In this document: positions 6,439 through 13,211 of the stretch, piece by piece
Numbering within the stretch: position 1 is the first letter of the stretch
Layout of the letters: the number at the start of each line of letters is the position of its first letter
NCBI GenBank assembly: GCA_964362625.1
Contig: CAYIFA010000007.1
Coordinates: forward strand, 1 to 27,698
From: CAYIFA01 sp964362625
GTDB taxonomy: Bacteria; Patescibacteriota; Minisyncoccia; 1-14-0-10-42-19
Reading direction: 5' to 3'
Length of the DNA: 27,698 nt
The notes under the pieces: model-generated
Told to the model about the DNA's origin: nothing
The model's input: the letters and a program-made list of their open reading frames with translations, nothing else
Database searches by the model: none
Position numbers and translations under genes: made by a program

Positions 6439-7260
6439 ATGCTGAGAAGAAATTTTCGCGAGCTCATTGAGAATAAATGGTCTGAAGGAAAATTTGTATG
6501 CGTGGGCTTGGACAGCGCAGATATTAAACGAATGATGGATGTCGTCAAAGCAACACATGACCTTGTTTCGGCTTACAAGATTAATACCGAATTTTATGGC
6601 GGTCTAGAAATAGATGGCCAAGCAATTCTTAGAACTTTAATTTTATTCATAAATGCTATCGCGCCAACTGTCCCGGTCATCCTTGATCGGAAAGCCGGTG
6701 ATATCGGAAACGCCAACCTCCAAACTGCAAAAACGGCTTTTTGGTTCCTTGAGGCGGATGCGATTACGGTAAACCCCTATCTTGGCGAGGGATCACTTTT
6801 GCCATTTCTTGATCATCCGGACAAGGGAATTTTTGTTCTCTGCCGAACATCAAACCCGGCATCCGACGAATTTCAAGATCTTGATGTAATCGCGCGAGCC
6901 GAAGAAGAAGTAAGGTGGGGTTTGGGGCCCGGTGACAACCTCGAATCATGGCCGCTTAAACTATATGAATATGTCGCATTTCGGGTTTCTCGCGATTGGA
7001 ATAAAAACGGAAACTGCGGCTTGGTTGTTGGCGCAACCAATCCCGAAGAACTTAAAAGGGTTAGAGAAATTGTCGGCAATATGCCTATTTTGATCCCCGG
7101 AATAGACGCGCAGGGCGGAGATATCGCCGAAACCGTTAAAGCTGGGAAAGACAGCCGAAGTCGGGGAATGATTATCAATTCCTCACGCGGGGTTATTCTT
7201 GCCGAAGACCCACGGCAAAAAGCATTTAAGCTCCATAAAGAAGTAAAAAAATATCTATAG
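6439..7260 (+). CDS. pyrF: Orotidine 5'-phosphate decarboxylase
   Basis: OMP decarboxylase (273 aa) makes UMP in the last step of de novo pyrimidine synthesis. The motif LDRKAGDIGN (D83, K85, D88) carries the catalytic Lys-Asp network. VGLDS (D25), K47, PILIPGIDAQGGD and INSSRGV are also present. The length and the KAGDIGN/RGDIGN-type motif fit the longer PyrF group 2. AAGGGG lies about 8 nt before the ATG. No other de novo pyrimidine gene is in the window. A convergent hairpin follows the stop. Confidence 0.93.
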   Translation: MLRRNFRELIENKWSEGKFVCVGLDSADIKRMMDVVKATHDLVSAYKINTEFYGGLEIDGQAILRTLILFINAIAPTVPVILDRKAGDIGNANLQTAKTAFWFLEADAITVNPYLGEGSLLPFLDHPDKGIFVLCRTSNPASDEFQDLDVIARAEEEVRWGLGPGDNLESWPLKLYEYVAFRVSRDWNKNGNCGLVVGATNPEELKRVREIVGNMPILIPGIDAQGGDIAETVKAGKDSRSRGMIINSSRGVILAEDPRQKAFKLHKEVKKYL

Positions 7261-7264
7261 GGCC

Positions 7265-7290
7265 AAAAGTCCCGGCTGAAACCGGGACTT
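7265..7290. terminator. Convergent hairpin between pyrF and the LamG gene
   Basis: AAGTCCCGG (7267-7275) pairs with CCGGGACTT (7282-7290) around a 6-nt loop. The A residues at 7265-7268 give a short T run on the minus strand, so it works best for the LamG gene. It may also stop pyrF transcripts. Confidence 0.65.
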
Positions 7291-7315
7291 AATGCTACCT
7301 ATAGACCCGGAAGCG

Positions 7316-8548
7316 CTATCGCGCCGCGTTGATTTGTTGCTGAAGTTTTTGGATCAGGGCCTGCAAATCAGCAATTTGTTTTTGCAGTGAAACAGTTTCG
7401 GAAGGAACCGCCGTAAATTCATTGATTTTTTTTCTAGTAGATGGGCCAAAATAGCCAGTGCCAGTAGTACGCCCGACCGGAATCAAAATCTCATTTTTAT
7501 AATTTTCCTGAAATTTAACGAGCGCGGTTTTGGTACGCGTTCCAAAATAATCGGATTCGCTGCCTGGTGAACCTACCCCAAAAGGCGATACGGCAAACCC
7601 CTGGTTGTTCAAAAATTTTTGTAGCTCACGGACATCTTCGCCGGTGGAGCCAAGTGATAAATCGCGAGAGAACACAACTTGCGGCACATCAACCATTGGG
7701 ACCGGCGTGGGGACCGGGGTTGGCGTTGGAACTGGCGCTGGTTCGGGCGCGGGCGTTGGCGCCCCCTCGACTACGCTCGGGGCAAGCGGCGCGGGTAGTG
7801 GTGGCGGAGCTGTCGTAGGAGCCGCGGGAGTCGGATTAAATAATTCTTTCACCTCTTCCGCCGTAAGCGCCCGGTCGTAGATTTTTAAATCATCCAGATA
7901 TCCGTAAAAATTATCTACATCGGTTGCCCCACAATTATTTCCGGCCCACGCCGAACCGACACAGACATGATGTTTGTAGTCAGCTATTTTACCGCTAAGC
8001 GGCGGTGAATACGCGTTGGCTCTTGTTCCATCAACATACAGATGAACTGCGTTGTTGTCATACACCCCAACCACGTGGTGCCAATTTTTATCATCCAAAA
8101 TATTTTTTGAATCGGACTCAGCCGAAACTATTTTTGAATCCTGGACCGAAAACGACAAACGGTTTGAACCAAGCTGTTCTAGCCGCCACTGCCACTGGCT
8201 GTTGTCTGATTTGTGTTTGGTGACAACTTCTCGGTGCGCTCCCAGATCCAGCGGCTTCATCCAAATACTTACGGCTATAGCCGCGCCTTCGGCAATATCG
8301 GCAGAATCAATGATTTCTACCGCGTCGTCATTGCTGTCAAAATAAAGCGCCTTGCCGAACTTGCCGTCTGCCCATGCCGGACCATTGTCCAGCTTACCGC
8401 TATATTTAGCTGAAACGACATTATAGGCGGTGTTGCCGGCGCCCTCATCAAATTTCCAGTGACCAATTAGATTGGATTCTAAATCCACGGCGCCATAAGA
8501 GAAAACCGGCGCGAGAGCGACTATTAAAACGGAAGCAAGATATTTCAT
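7316..8548 (-). CDS. Secreted LamG-like / peptidoglycan-binding protein
   Basis: This 410-aa exported protein has a signal peptide (residues 1-20, ending FSYGA). A concanavalin-like LamG/jellyroll domain follows (about 25-240; HWKFDEG, VSIWMKP, WHHVVGVYD and YLDDLKIYDRALTAEEV are typical). A Pro/Thr/Ala linker (about 242-293) leads to a peptidoglycan-binding-type domain (about 298-380; LSLGSTGEDVRELQKFLN, YFGTRTKTALVKFQ) and a short C-terminal coiled coil of Gln/Leu repeats. It probably binds glycans at the cell surface. The linker contains PLAPSVVEGAP, encoded by a palindromic mini-element (7762-7787). There is no SD, and TACAAT lies 6 nt before the ATG. Confidence 0.88.
   Translation of the reverse strand: MKYLASVLIVALAPVFSYGAVDLESNLIGHWKFDEGAGNTAYNVVSAKYSGKLDNGPAWADGKFGKALYFDSNDDAVEIIDSADIAEGAAIAVSIWMKPLDLGAHREVVTKHKSDNSQWQWRLEQLGSNRLSFSVQDSKIVSAESDSKNILDDKNWHHVVGVYDNNAVHLYVDGTRANAYSPPLSGKIADYKHHVCVGSAWAGNNCGATDVDNFYGYLDDLKIYDRALTAEEVKELFNPTPAAPTTAPPPLPAPLAPSVVEGAPTPAPEPAPVPTPTPVPTPVPMVDVPQVVFSRDLSLGSTGEDVRELQKFLNNQGFAVSPFGVGSPGSESDYFGTRTKTALVKFQENYKNEILIPVGRTTGTGYFGPSTRKKINEFTAVPSETVSLQKQIADLQALIQKLQQQINAAR
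7762..7787 (+). repeat. Palindromic mini-element ending in GCAAGC, inside a gene
   Basis: The hairpin CCCCCTCGA...TCGGGG is followed directly by CAAGC. It resembles the short palindrome (CTTCGACT.CGCTCAGG.CAAGC) that I know from many environmental bacterial genomes. It is read in frame in the Pro-rich linker of the LamG protein. It shares its GCAAGC end with the elements at 25034-25104 and 27497-27537. Confidence 0.6.
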
Positions 8549-8560
8549 GGTTCGATTGTA
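8549..8560 (-). promoter_or_regulatory. Predicted -10 box, leaderless LamG gene
   Basis: On the minus strand TACAAT (8555-8560) is followed by 6 nt and the ATG at 8548. No SD is present. No convincing -35 is seen at 16-18 nt. Confidence 0.45.
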
Positions 8561-8647
8561 CTCACCATGACCCTGAGTTAATCGAAAGGGTCATTACTTA
8601 AATTATAAAACATAATCCCCCGGTTTGCACCGAGGGCTGTTGAAAAA

Positions 8648-9802
8648 TTAATCTAAATCAACACAGAGCTTATAATTCGGATCTACCGAGCGGTACGCTT
8701 TCAGGTCTTCCTCAAGATGGCGACGGATACGTTCCTGGTCCGATTGATTAAGCGGTTTGCCTGCGGCGAATTTTGCCAAAACTCGCGGGTCGTAAAACCT
8801 GATGGCATTAGACAGAGTCAGAACTTCGAAAAGCATGCTGGGCGGCGTAGCTGGAACATACATATCGTTAATATTGTCAGTCCCAATTCTTATGGGGATT
8901 CCAACATAAGCCATTTCCAGAACCATCGCTATACTATTGTGGGTGGGTGACGATATTGCGCGGTTTTGCCGCATAGAAAGCGCGGCTGAAGGACAGATTA
9001 TTACCCCGATGTTATATCTCTTCAACCCCTCTAATACTTTCCGGCGTTTCGTTTCGTCATAAGCCGACGCGGAAATTTCATGGACCAACCACACCGTTGG
9101 TTCGCCGCCGGCCACCCACGATACGTTAAGCCACCGCACCGCCTCAATAACATCAAAAACTTGCCGCTGACGAGGATCGTTATCCTGTCCGGTGTGTATA
9201 TGAACCGGCTTCTTCGTGGCATTTCCGAAATACAATACGTTTTTGATATGTGCGTCCGAACCAATGCTATCCGGACGATCATCCTTTTCCGGGAGCGCTC
9301 CGATAATGTCAGCTTTCTTGCAAGCCTTATCAAAAAGATCAAAGCGCGAAACGGGATATTGCAAGTCTTCTTTAAAGCCAAAAATAGGATGAGCGGCTAT
9401 CTGCAGTTTAAGTTTTTTTTGGTACTTTTCCTTTAATGAATCGGTGACATCTATTGCCGAAAGCCCAATATCGGGAGTCGCGTCAATAAAAGTTATAACC
9501 GAGGTCACCCCGCCTTCGATCATCACGTCTAGCTGTTTTTCAATACGTCGCTTCAAGTCATCGACGTTCTGGTATGCTTCGCTCTTATGCAATTCGCCGG
9601 TAAGATTCTGCTTTACCTTGAGCGGAGAAGAAGCCGCTTGCAGTGGCGTGATGCCGTAATGTTCGAGGTATTTTGGATCAATGGTAAATCCGCGGTCAAG
9701 GTGGGCATGAGCATTAAAATACCCGCCCTCTTTCATCACTAATTCGTGAACAATTTCTCCAAACTCCCCCGCCGGAATCCAAACGCCGCCTGCGCTGGCC
9801 AT
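8648..9802 (-). CDS. Amidohydrolase, cytosine-deaminase-like
   Basis: This 384-aa metal-dependent hydrolase belongs to the amidohydrolase superfamily. The metal/active-site residues are H32 and H34 (NAHAHLDR), H203 (VHIHTGQDND), H241 (WLVHEISAS) and D309 (RIGTDNIND). The pattern resembles cytosine deaminase (CodA) and related ring deaminases, in which an HxH, two later His residues and an Asp hold one metal. The N-terminus is shorter than in CodA, lacking much of the usual beta-sandwich. The substrate is not certain: cytosine, another pyrimidine or an N-substituted triazine are possible. CCAGGAG precedes the ATG. The gene follows a 51-aa membrane protein by 12 nt and shares its transcript. 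Confidence 0.75.
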   Translation of the reverse strand: MASAGGVWIPAGEFGEIVHELVMKEGGYFNAHAHLDRGFTIDPKYLEHYGITPLQAASSPLKVKQNLTGELHKSEAYQNVDDLKRRIEKQLDVMIEGGVTSVITFIDATPDIGLSAIDVTDSLKEKYQKKLKLQIAAHPIFGFKEDLQYPVSRFDLFDKACKKADIIGALPEKDDRPDSIGSDAHIKNVLYFGNATKKPVHIHTGQDNDPRQRQVFDVIEAVRWLNVSWVAGGEPTVWLVHEISASAYDETKRRKVLEGLKRYNIGVIICPSAALSMRQNRAISSPTHNSIAMVLEMAYVGIPIRIGTDNINDMYVPATPPSMLFEVLTLSNAIRFYDPRVLAKFAAGKPLNQSDQERIRRHLEEDLKAYRSVDPNYKLCVDLD

Positions 9803-9814
9803 TTGCGCTCCTGG

Positions 9815-9970
9815 TTATTTACAACAACGGGTCGTGCAACTTTTATCCGACTGATGCTCAACGATTGCTGGCATAGCTATAGCGGCCATCGCTATAATCA
9901 AAATAGCTCCGCCCATAACAAAACACGTTAACACCTTAACCGGATCCCAGCGCTTTCTCTCCTGCCCCAT
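9815..9970 (-). CDS. Small membrane protein with Cys-rich C-terminus (51 aa)
   Basis: A 51-codon reading frame starts MGQERKRWDPVKVL, has one hydrophobic segment (about residues 14-37, TCFVMGGAILIIAMAAIAMPA) and ends SCTTRCCK. The SD AGGAGG lies 5 nt before the ATG, the best SD in this part of the window, which strongly supports translation. It is the first gene of a two-gene unit with the amidohydrolase. I do not recognise the family. The three C-terminal Cys residues could bind metal or form disulfides outside the membrane. Confidence 0.7.
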   Translation of the reverse strand: MGQERKRWDPVKVLTCFVMGGAILIIAMAAIAMPAIVEHQSDKSCTTRCCK

Positions 9971-10019
9971 CTTATCCTCCTGTAGTTTTCAATTCCACAA
10001 ATATCTTAGCAAAAATCAC

Positions 10020-10048
10020 TTGAAAGTCAACTCGGAAACACATATTAT
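10020..10048 (+). promoter_or_regulatory. Predicted promoter of atpBEFH
   Basis: TTGAAA (10020-10025) is followed after exactly 17 nt by TATTAT (10043-10048), and the atpB ATG begins 7 nt later at 10056. This predicts a leaderless mRNA and argues against the in-frame TTG at 10020 as a start codon, since that TTG is the -35 box. Confidence 0.65.
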
Positions 10049-10055
10049 TTTATTG

Positions 10056-10799
10056 ATGGAAGGCGTTCACATTGAAATCGCCGCGGAGGAAATATTTGAG
10101 GTTTTCGGATTTCCGGTGACGAACACGCTCTTAATGGGCTGGATTACGCTTGCGGTACTGGGCATACTCGCCTATCTGTCTTATAAAAGATTCAGTCTGA
10201 TACCCGGGATGTTGCAGAATCTGTTTGAGTTGGCGGTTGATAAATTACTTGACGCCATGGCCGGAGTATTCGGAACCCGAATTAAAGCCGAAAAATATTT
10301 TCCGATAGTGGCGACAATCTTTCTCTTTGTGCTGATTTCCAATTGGCTCGGAATTTTGCCGGGTATCGGATCAGTGGGGCTTAAAGAAATTGAAGATGGA
10401 CATGAAAAATTCATTCCGCTTTTCCGCTCAACCGCATCCGACCTTAACTTTACTTTGGCGCTTGCAATAATCGCAGTGCTTGCCGCCAACATATTCGGCA
10501 TAGCGGCACTCGGTGCGTGGCGACACGCTTCAAAGTTTTTTAATTTTAAGGGGCCGATTGAGTTTTTTGTCGGAATTTTAGAGCTAATTTCGGAAGTCGC
10601 CAAAATGATATCGTTTTCTTTCCGGCTTTTCGGCAATGTTTTTGCCGGAGAAGTGCTTTTGGTAATAATCGGATTTTTGGTGCCATTCATAATCCCAATG
10701 CCATTTTTGATGCTCGAAATTTTCGTGGGCTTTATTCAAGCGCTAGTTTTTGCTATGCTAACTATGGTATTTATAAGTATGGCGGTAAGCCATCATTAG
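10056..10799 (+). CDS. atpB: ATP synthase F0 subunit a
   Basis: Subunit a of F-type ATP synthase (247 aa) forms the proton half-channels in the membrane. The essential Arg is R190 in SFSFRLFGNVFAGE. The segments EFFVGILELISEVAKMIS and IFVGFIQALVFAMLTMVFISMA are typical of the C-terminal helices. I chose the ATG at 10056 because a TTGAAA-17-TATTAT promoter ends 7 nt before it and because MEGVHIEIAAEEIF matches the usual short N-terminus. There is no SD. It is the first gene of the plus-strand F0 block. The F1 genes lie 3.3 kb downstream on the opposite strand. Confidence 0.93.
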   Translation: MEGVHIEIAAEEIFEVFGFPVTNTLLMGWITLAVLGILAYLSYKRFSLIPGMLQNLFELAVDKLLDAMAGVFGTRIKAEKYFPIVATIFLFVLISNWLGILPGIGSVGLKEIEDGHEKFIPLFRSTASDLNFTLALAIIAVLAANIFGIAALGAWRHASKFFNFKGPIEFFVGILELISEVAKMISFSFRLFGNVFAGEVLLVIIGFLVPFIIPMPFLMLEIFVGFIQALVFAMLTMVFISMAVSHH

Positions 10800-10828
10800 A
10801 TTATTATTTAAATAATTAATTTTAAATT

Positions 10829-11056
10829 ATGGAGCCAGATTCAATGAGATTACTCGCTACCGCAATAGTAATGGGCGTAGGCACGATTGCGCCGGCACTA
10901 GCCATCGGGTTGCTCGCCGGAAAGGCGCTCGAAGCAATCGGCCGCAACCCGGAAGCCGCAAGCAAGGTACAGACAGCAATGATATTGGCGATTGCCTTTG
11001 CCGAAGCTATCGCGATTTACGCGCTGGTAGTAGCATTGATTATTAAATTTGTCTGA
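10829..11056 (+). CDS. atpE: ATP synthase F0 subunit c
   Basis: The ring-forming subunit c (75 aa) has two membrane helices joined by the polar loop GRNPEA (R39, N40, P41). The ion-binding carboxylate is E59 in AFAEAIAIYAL. The residues equivalent to the sodium ligands Gln32 and Ser66 of Ilyobacter are Ile and Ala by my alignment, so proton coupling is more likely. The ATG at 10829 fits the family length. A second in-frame ATG at 10844 has GGAG about 9 nt upstream, which leaves a possible 70-aa form. The stop overlaps the atpF start (TGATG). Confidence 0.95.
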   Translation: MEPDSMRLLATAIVMGVGTIAPALAIGLLAGKALEAIGRNPEAASKVQTAMILAIAFAEAIAIYALVVALIIKFV

Positions 11057-11571
11057 TGCGCGAACTCGTCCGCCACCTTGGGATTGATTGGAAGCTTTTG
11101 CTCGCGCAAGCTGTAAATTTTTTCGTCTTGCTCTATGTCCTAAAACACTTTGCCTATGGCCCGATAATTAAAATGCTTCACGAGCGCCGGGAACGGATCG
11201 CAGAAGGCGAAAGATTCAGATTGAAAGCTGAGGTAGCACTCAAAGAATCAGAAACAGAAAAAGAAAAAATACTTGCCGGAGCCAACGCCGAAGCGCTCCA
11301 TACGATAAACAAGGCACAAAAACAAGCCCAAGCCGTAGGTTCGGCCATGTTAAAAGAATCATCTAAAAAGGGCGAAACGATAATATTGGAAGCGCAAAAA
11401 AGAACCGAGGAGGAGCGAATTAAAATGACTGAACGCGTTCTTGATGATGCCGGGGATCTTATCAAGGCCGGGATCGCGAAAGTTTTAGGGAAAATGCCCG
11501 CCGAAGAAAAAAATTCGGGTCTGGTGCGAGAGGCGCTAAATGAACTGAAGGCCAATATAAAGAACGTATGA
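11056..11571 (+). CDS. atpF: ATP synthase F0 subunit b
   Basis: Subunit b (171 aa) is the peripheral stalk linking F0 to the F1 head. One N-terminal membrane helix (about residues 14-30, LLAQAVNFFVLLYVL) is followed by a long charged coiled coil, with many Glu/Lys/Ala, to the C-terminus. LHERRERIAEG after the membrane segment is typical. Length is normal. The start overlaps the atpE stop and the end overlaps the atpH start (ATGA), so the three genes are translationally coupled. Confidence 0.93.
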   Translation: MRELVRHLGIDWKLLLAQAVNFFVLLYVLKHFAYGPIIKMLHERRERIAEGERFRLKAEVALKESETEKEKILAGANAEALHTINKAQKQAQAVGSAMLKESSKKGETIILEAQKRTEEERIKMTERVLDDAGDLIKAGIAKVLGKMPAEEKNSGLVREALNELKANIKNV

Positions 11572-11942
11572 AGTTTTCGGTGCGAATATATGCCGAAGCG
11601 CTCGCAAAGGCGCTTGACAACAAAACAAAGGAAGAACAAAAACATGCCGCTGAAAAACTTAGGCAGATATTGATCAAAAACCGCGACCGGCAAAAACTTA
11701 ACCAAATTTTAGCTGAAGCAGAAAAAATTATTTTGAAGCGCGTCGGCGCCGCAAAAGTGCTCTTGGAGGCCGCCGAACCGGTTTCTGATAAAATAAAACG
11801 CCAAATCAAAGAATCGATAGACAAAAAGGTTTTTTTTAAGGAGGACGTAAAACCGGAGTTGCTTGCCGGAATAAAAATTTTGATAAATGACGAACTGCTG
11901 ATAGATGCTAGCGCGAAGAGCAGACTAAATAAAATTTTTTAG
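11568..11942 (+). CDS. atpH: ATP synthase F1 subunit delta (shortened)
   Basis: Subunit delta joins the stalk to the F1 head. The protein begins KFSVRIYAEALAKAL (RYAxAL motif) and ends with PELLAGIKILINDELLIDAS and SRLNKIF, which align with the family's C-terminal strand and helix. At 124 aa it is about 50 residues shorter than usual (about 175-180), and the loss lies in the N-terminal helical bundle. Its start overlaps the atpF stop. It is the last gene of the plus-strand block. Confidence 0.88.
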   Translation: MKFSVRIYAEALAKALDNKTKEEQKHAAEKLRQILIKNRDRQKLNQILAEAEKIILKRVGAAKVLLEAAEPVSDKIKRQIKESIDKKVFFKEDVKPELLAGIKILINDELLIDASAKSRLNKIF

Positions 11943-11975
11943 GTCTAATCGTGCTTTTTACATTTTATATATTAA

Positions 11976-12010
11976 AAATACCGTTCCGGGATGCCGAAAC
12001 GGTATTTGTT
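11976..12010. terminator. Bidirectional terminator, atpH / lyase gene
   Basis: AAATACCGTT (11976-11985) pairs with AACGGTATTT (11998-12007), and CGG/CCG pair inside. A run of A precedes the stem and T-rich sequence follows it, so it can act on both strands between the convergent genes. Confidence 0.75.
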
Positions 12011-12012
12011 TA

Positions 12013-13113
12013 CTACGCAGTTTTATATCCTTCGGATTGATTGTATCGTTCATCGGCTGCTTCGCCGCCGATGAATTGATCAAACGCTTGCCATGACGGA
12101 TAGTTGCTCATGGCTTGCGTGTCGCCAACCAGATGATTTTGCTGACGTTCATGAAGATCCCACAGAACCTCGGCGCCACTATCCGCCATTTTGGCAAATG
12201 TGTTATATGTGGCTTCCATATCGCATCTGGCTTGCAGAATGGTATGCCAGATAACCCGGAAACCGCGGCCTTCATCATATAACTCTTTATAGGTAGGCGG
12301 TTTGCGTCCATGATTTTTTTGATAATATCCAGTCCAGTCCTTATTCGGCGAATAGTTCATACCGCAAAGCATTTTCGGATCATACTTGTGCATCGCGGTA
12401 AGCCAATGCTCAATATCCTCCGGTCTCAGCATGGCATCGGCCCACGAGATTAGCGGACGCACCCCCTGATAATCAGTGCCCATATAACGCTTCATGCGCT
12501 CGATAGCGCTATCTATTCCTCCGCCAACTGCAGTCAGCGCGTCAGTGCGAACCATTAGCCGCATTGAAGAGTTTAATTCCTTTATGGCGACAAGGGCAGA
12601 TTTAATCTTCACGACCATATCTTCTGCTGGAATACACGCCTTCCCGCCCAGATTCCCGCATCTTCGCGTTGCTTGATCTTCAATGTGGGCAACCGCAACA
12701 CCCAGTTTATGAAAATCTTCAACGGCCTCGGCGATCGCAACCGGCTCTGGCGCAAATCCAGTTTCCATATCCATGATAACCGGGAGAGGAAATGCGGCAG
12801 GTATTGCGTATTTTCCGATTAACGTAATCATTGACCGATCATGAAACCCCATATCCGGACGCCCCCAGAGCATGGCTGAAATAGCCCAACCTCCTAAATA
12901 AACTGCGTTAAACGAACATGGCAGGAAGAATTTTTTTCGCCACAAGTAATTCATGCTCGCGGCTTTTCCGCCCCAAGCATTATAGATTCCGGGCGCAACA
13001 ACTAGGCCTTCTCTTTCCAGCGTTTTCGTAAATACGTCGCCGGGCCGTTCGTGGCGGCGATGGAACAACTCGTCCAAACGGACGCTTAATTCTGACGGAT
13101 CTTGTTTGCCCAC
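12013..13113 (-). CDS. Isocitrate lyase / PEP mutase superfamily enzyme
   Basis: This 366-aa beta-barrel enzyme belongs to the isocitrate lyase/phosphonopyruvate family, which makes or breaks C-C or C-P bonds next to a carboxylate. Visible motifs are MDMETGF (D115, metal region), HIEDQ (E145), the catalytic loop RRCGN (150-154, Cys152) and MVRTDAL. In isocitrate and methylisocitrate lyases the loop is K-K/R-C-G-H; here the final His is Asn and the first Lys is Arg. It is shorter than AceA (about 430) and longer than PrpB (about 295). The start is GTG at 13113 with GAGGAG upstream. The neighbours give no pathway. The substrate is unknown. Confidence 0.75.
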   Translation of the reverse strand: MGKQDPSELSVRLDELFHRRHERPGDVFTKTLEREGLVVAPGIYNAWGGKAASMNYLWRKKFFLPCSFNAVYLGGWAISAMLWGRPDMGFHDRSMITLIGKYAIPAAFPLPVIMDMETGFAPEPVAIAEAVEDFHKLGVAVAHIEDQATRRCGNLGGKACIPAEDMVVKIKSALVAIKELNSSMRLMVRTDALTAVGGGIDSAIERMKRYMGTDYQGVRPLISWADAMLRPEDIEHWLTAMHKYDPKMLCGMNYSPNKDWTGYYQKNHGRKPPTYKELYDEGRGFRVIWHTILQARCDMEATYNTFAKMADSGAEVLWDLHERQQNHLVGDTQAMSNYPSWQAFDQFIGGEAADERYNQSEGYKTA

Positions 13114-13159
13114 GACCTTCTCCTCGTCAAAAGACCGCGCTTGGATGTCAACGAGTTTT

Positions 13160-13198
13160 CTGATAAAATCTTATCAGATAAAAGTTATTTTGTAAAAT
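13160..13198 (+). promoter_or_regulatory. Inverted repeat and possible purD promoter
   Basis: CTGATAA (13160-13166) and TTATCAG (13171-13177) form a perfect dyad in the divergent spacer. TTATCA could act as a -35 with TAAAAT (13193-13198) 16 nt downstream. This would leave a leader of about 7 nt before the purD ATG. The dyad could be an operator. Confidence 0.35.
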
Positions 13199-13211
13199 TT
13201 GGGGATGAAGA

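Noticed and set aside
10020..10055. TTG start at 10020 for atpB
   Set aside because: This TTG belongs to the -35 box TTGAAA of a well-spaced promoter; the ATG at 10056 fits the family N-terminus better.
10181..10690. 169-codon minus-strand frame opposite atpB
   Set aside because: Shadow of atpB, whose conserved residues are all present in the plus-strand frame.
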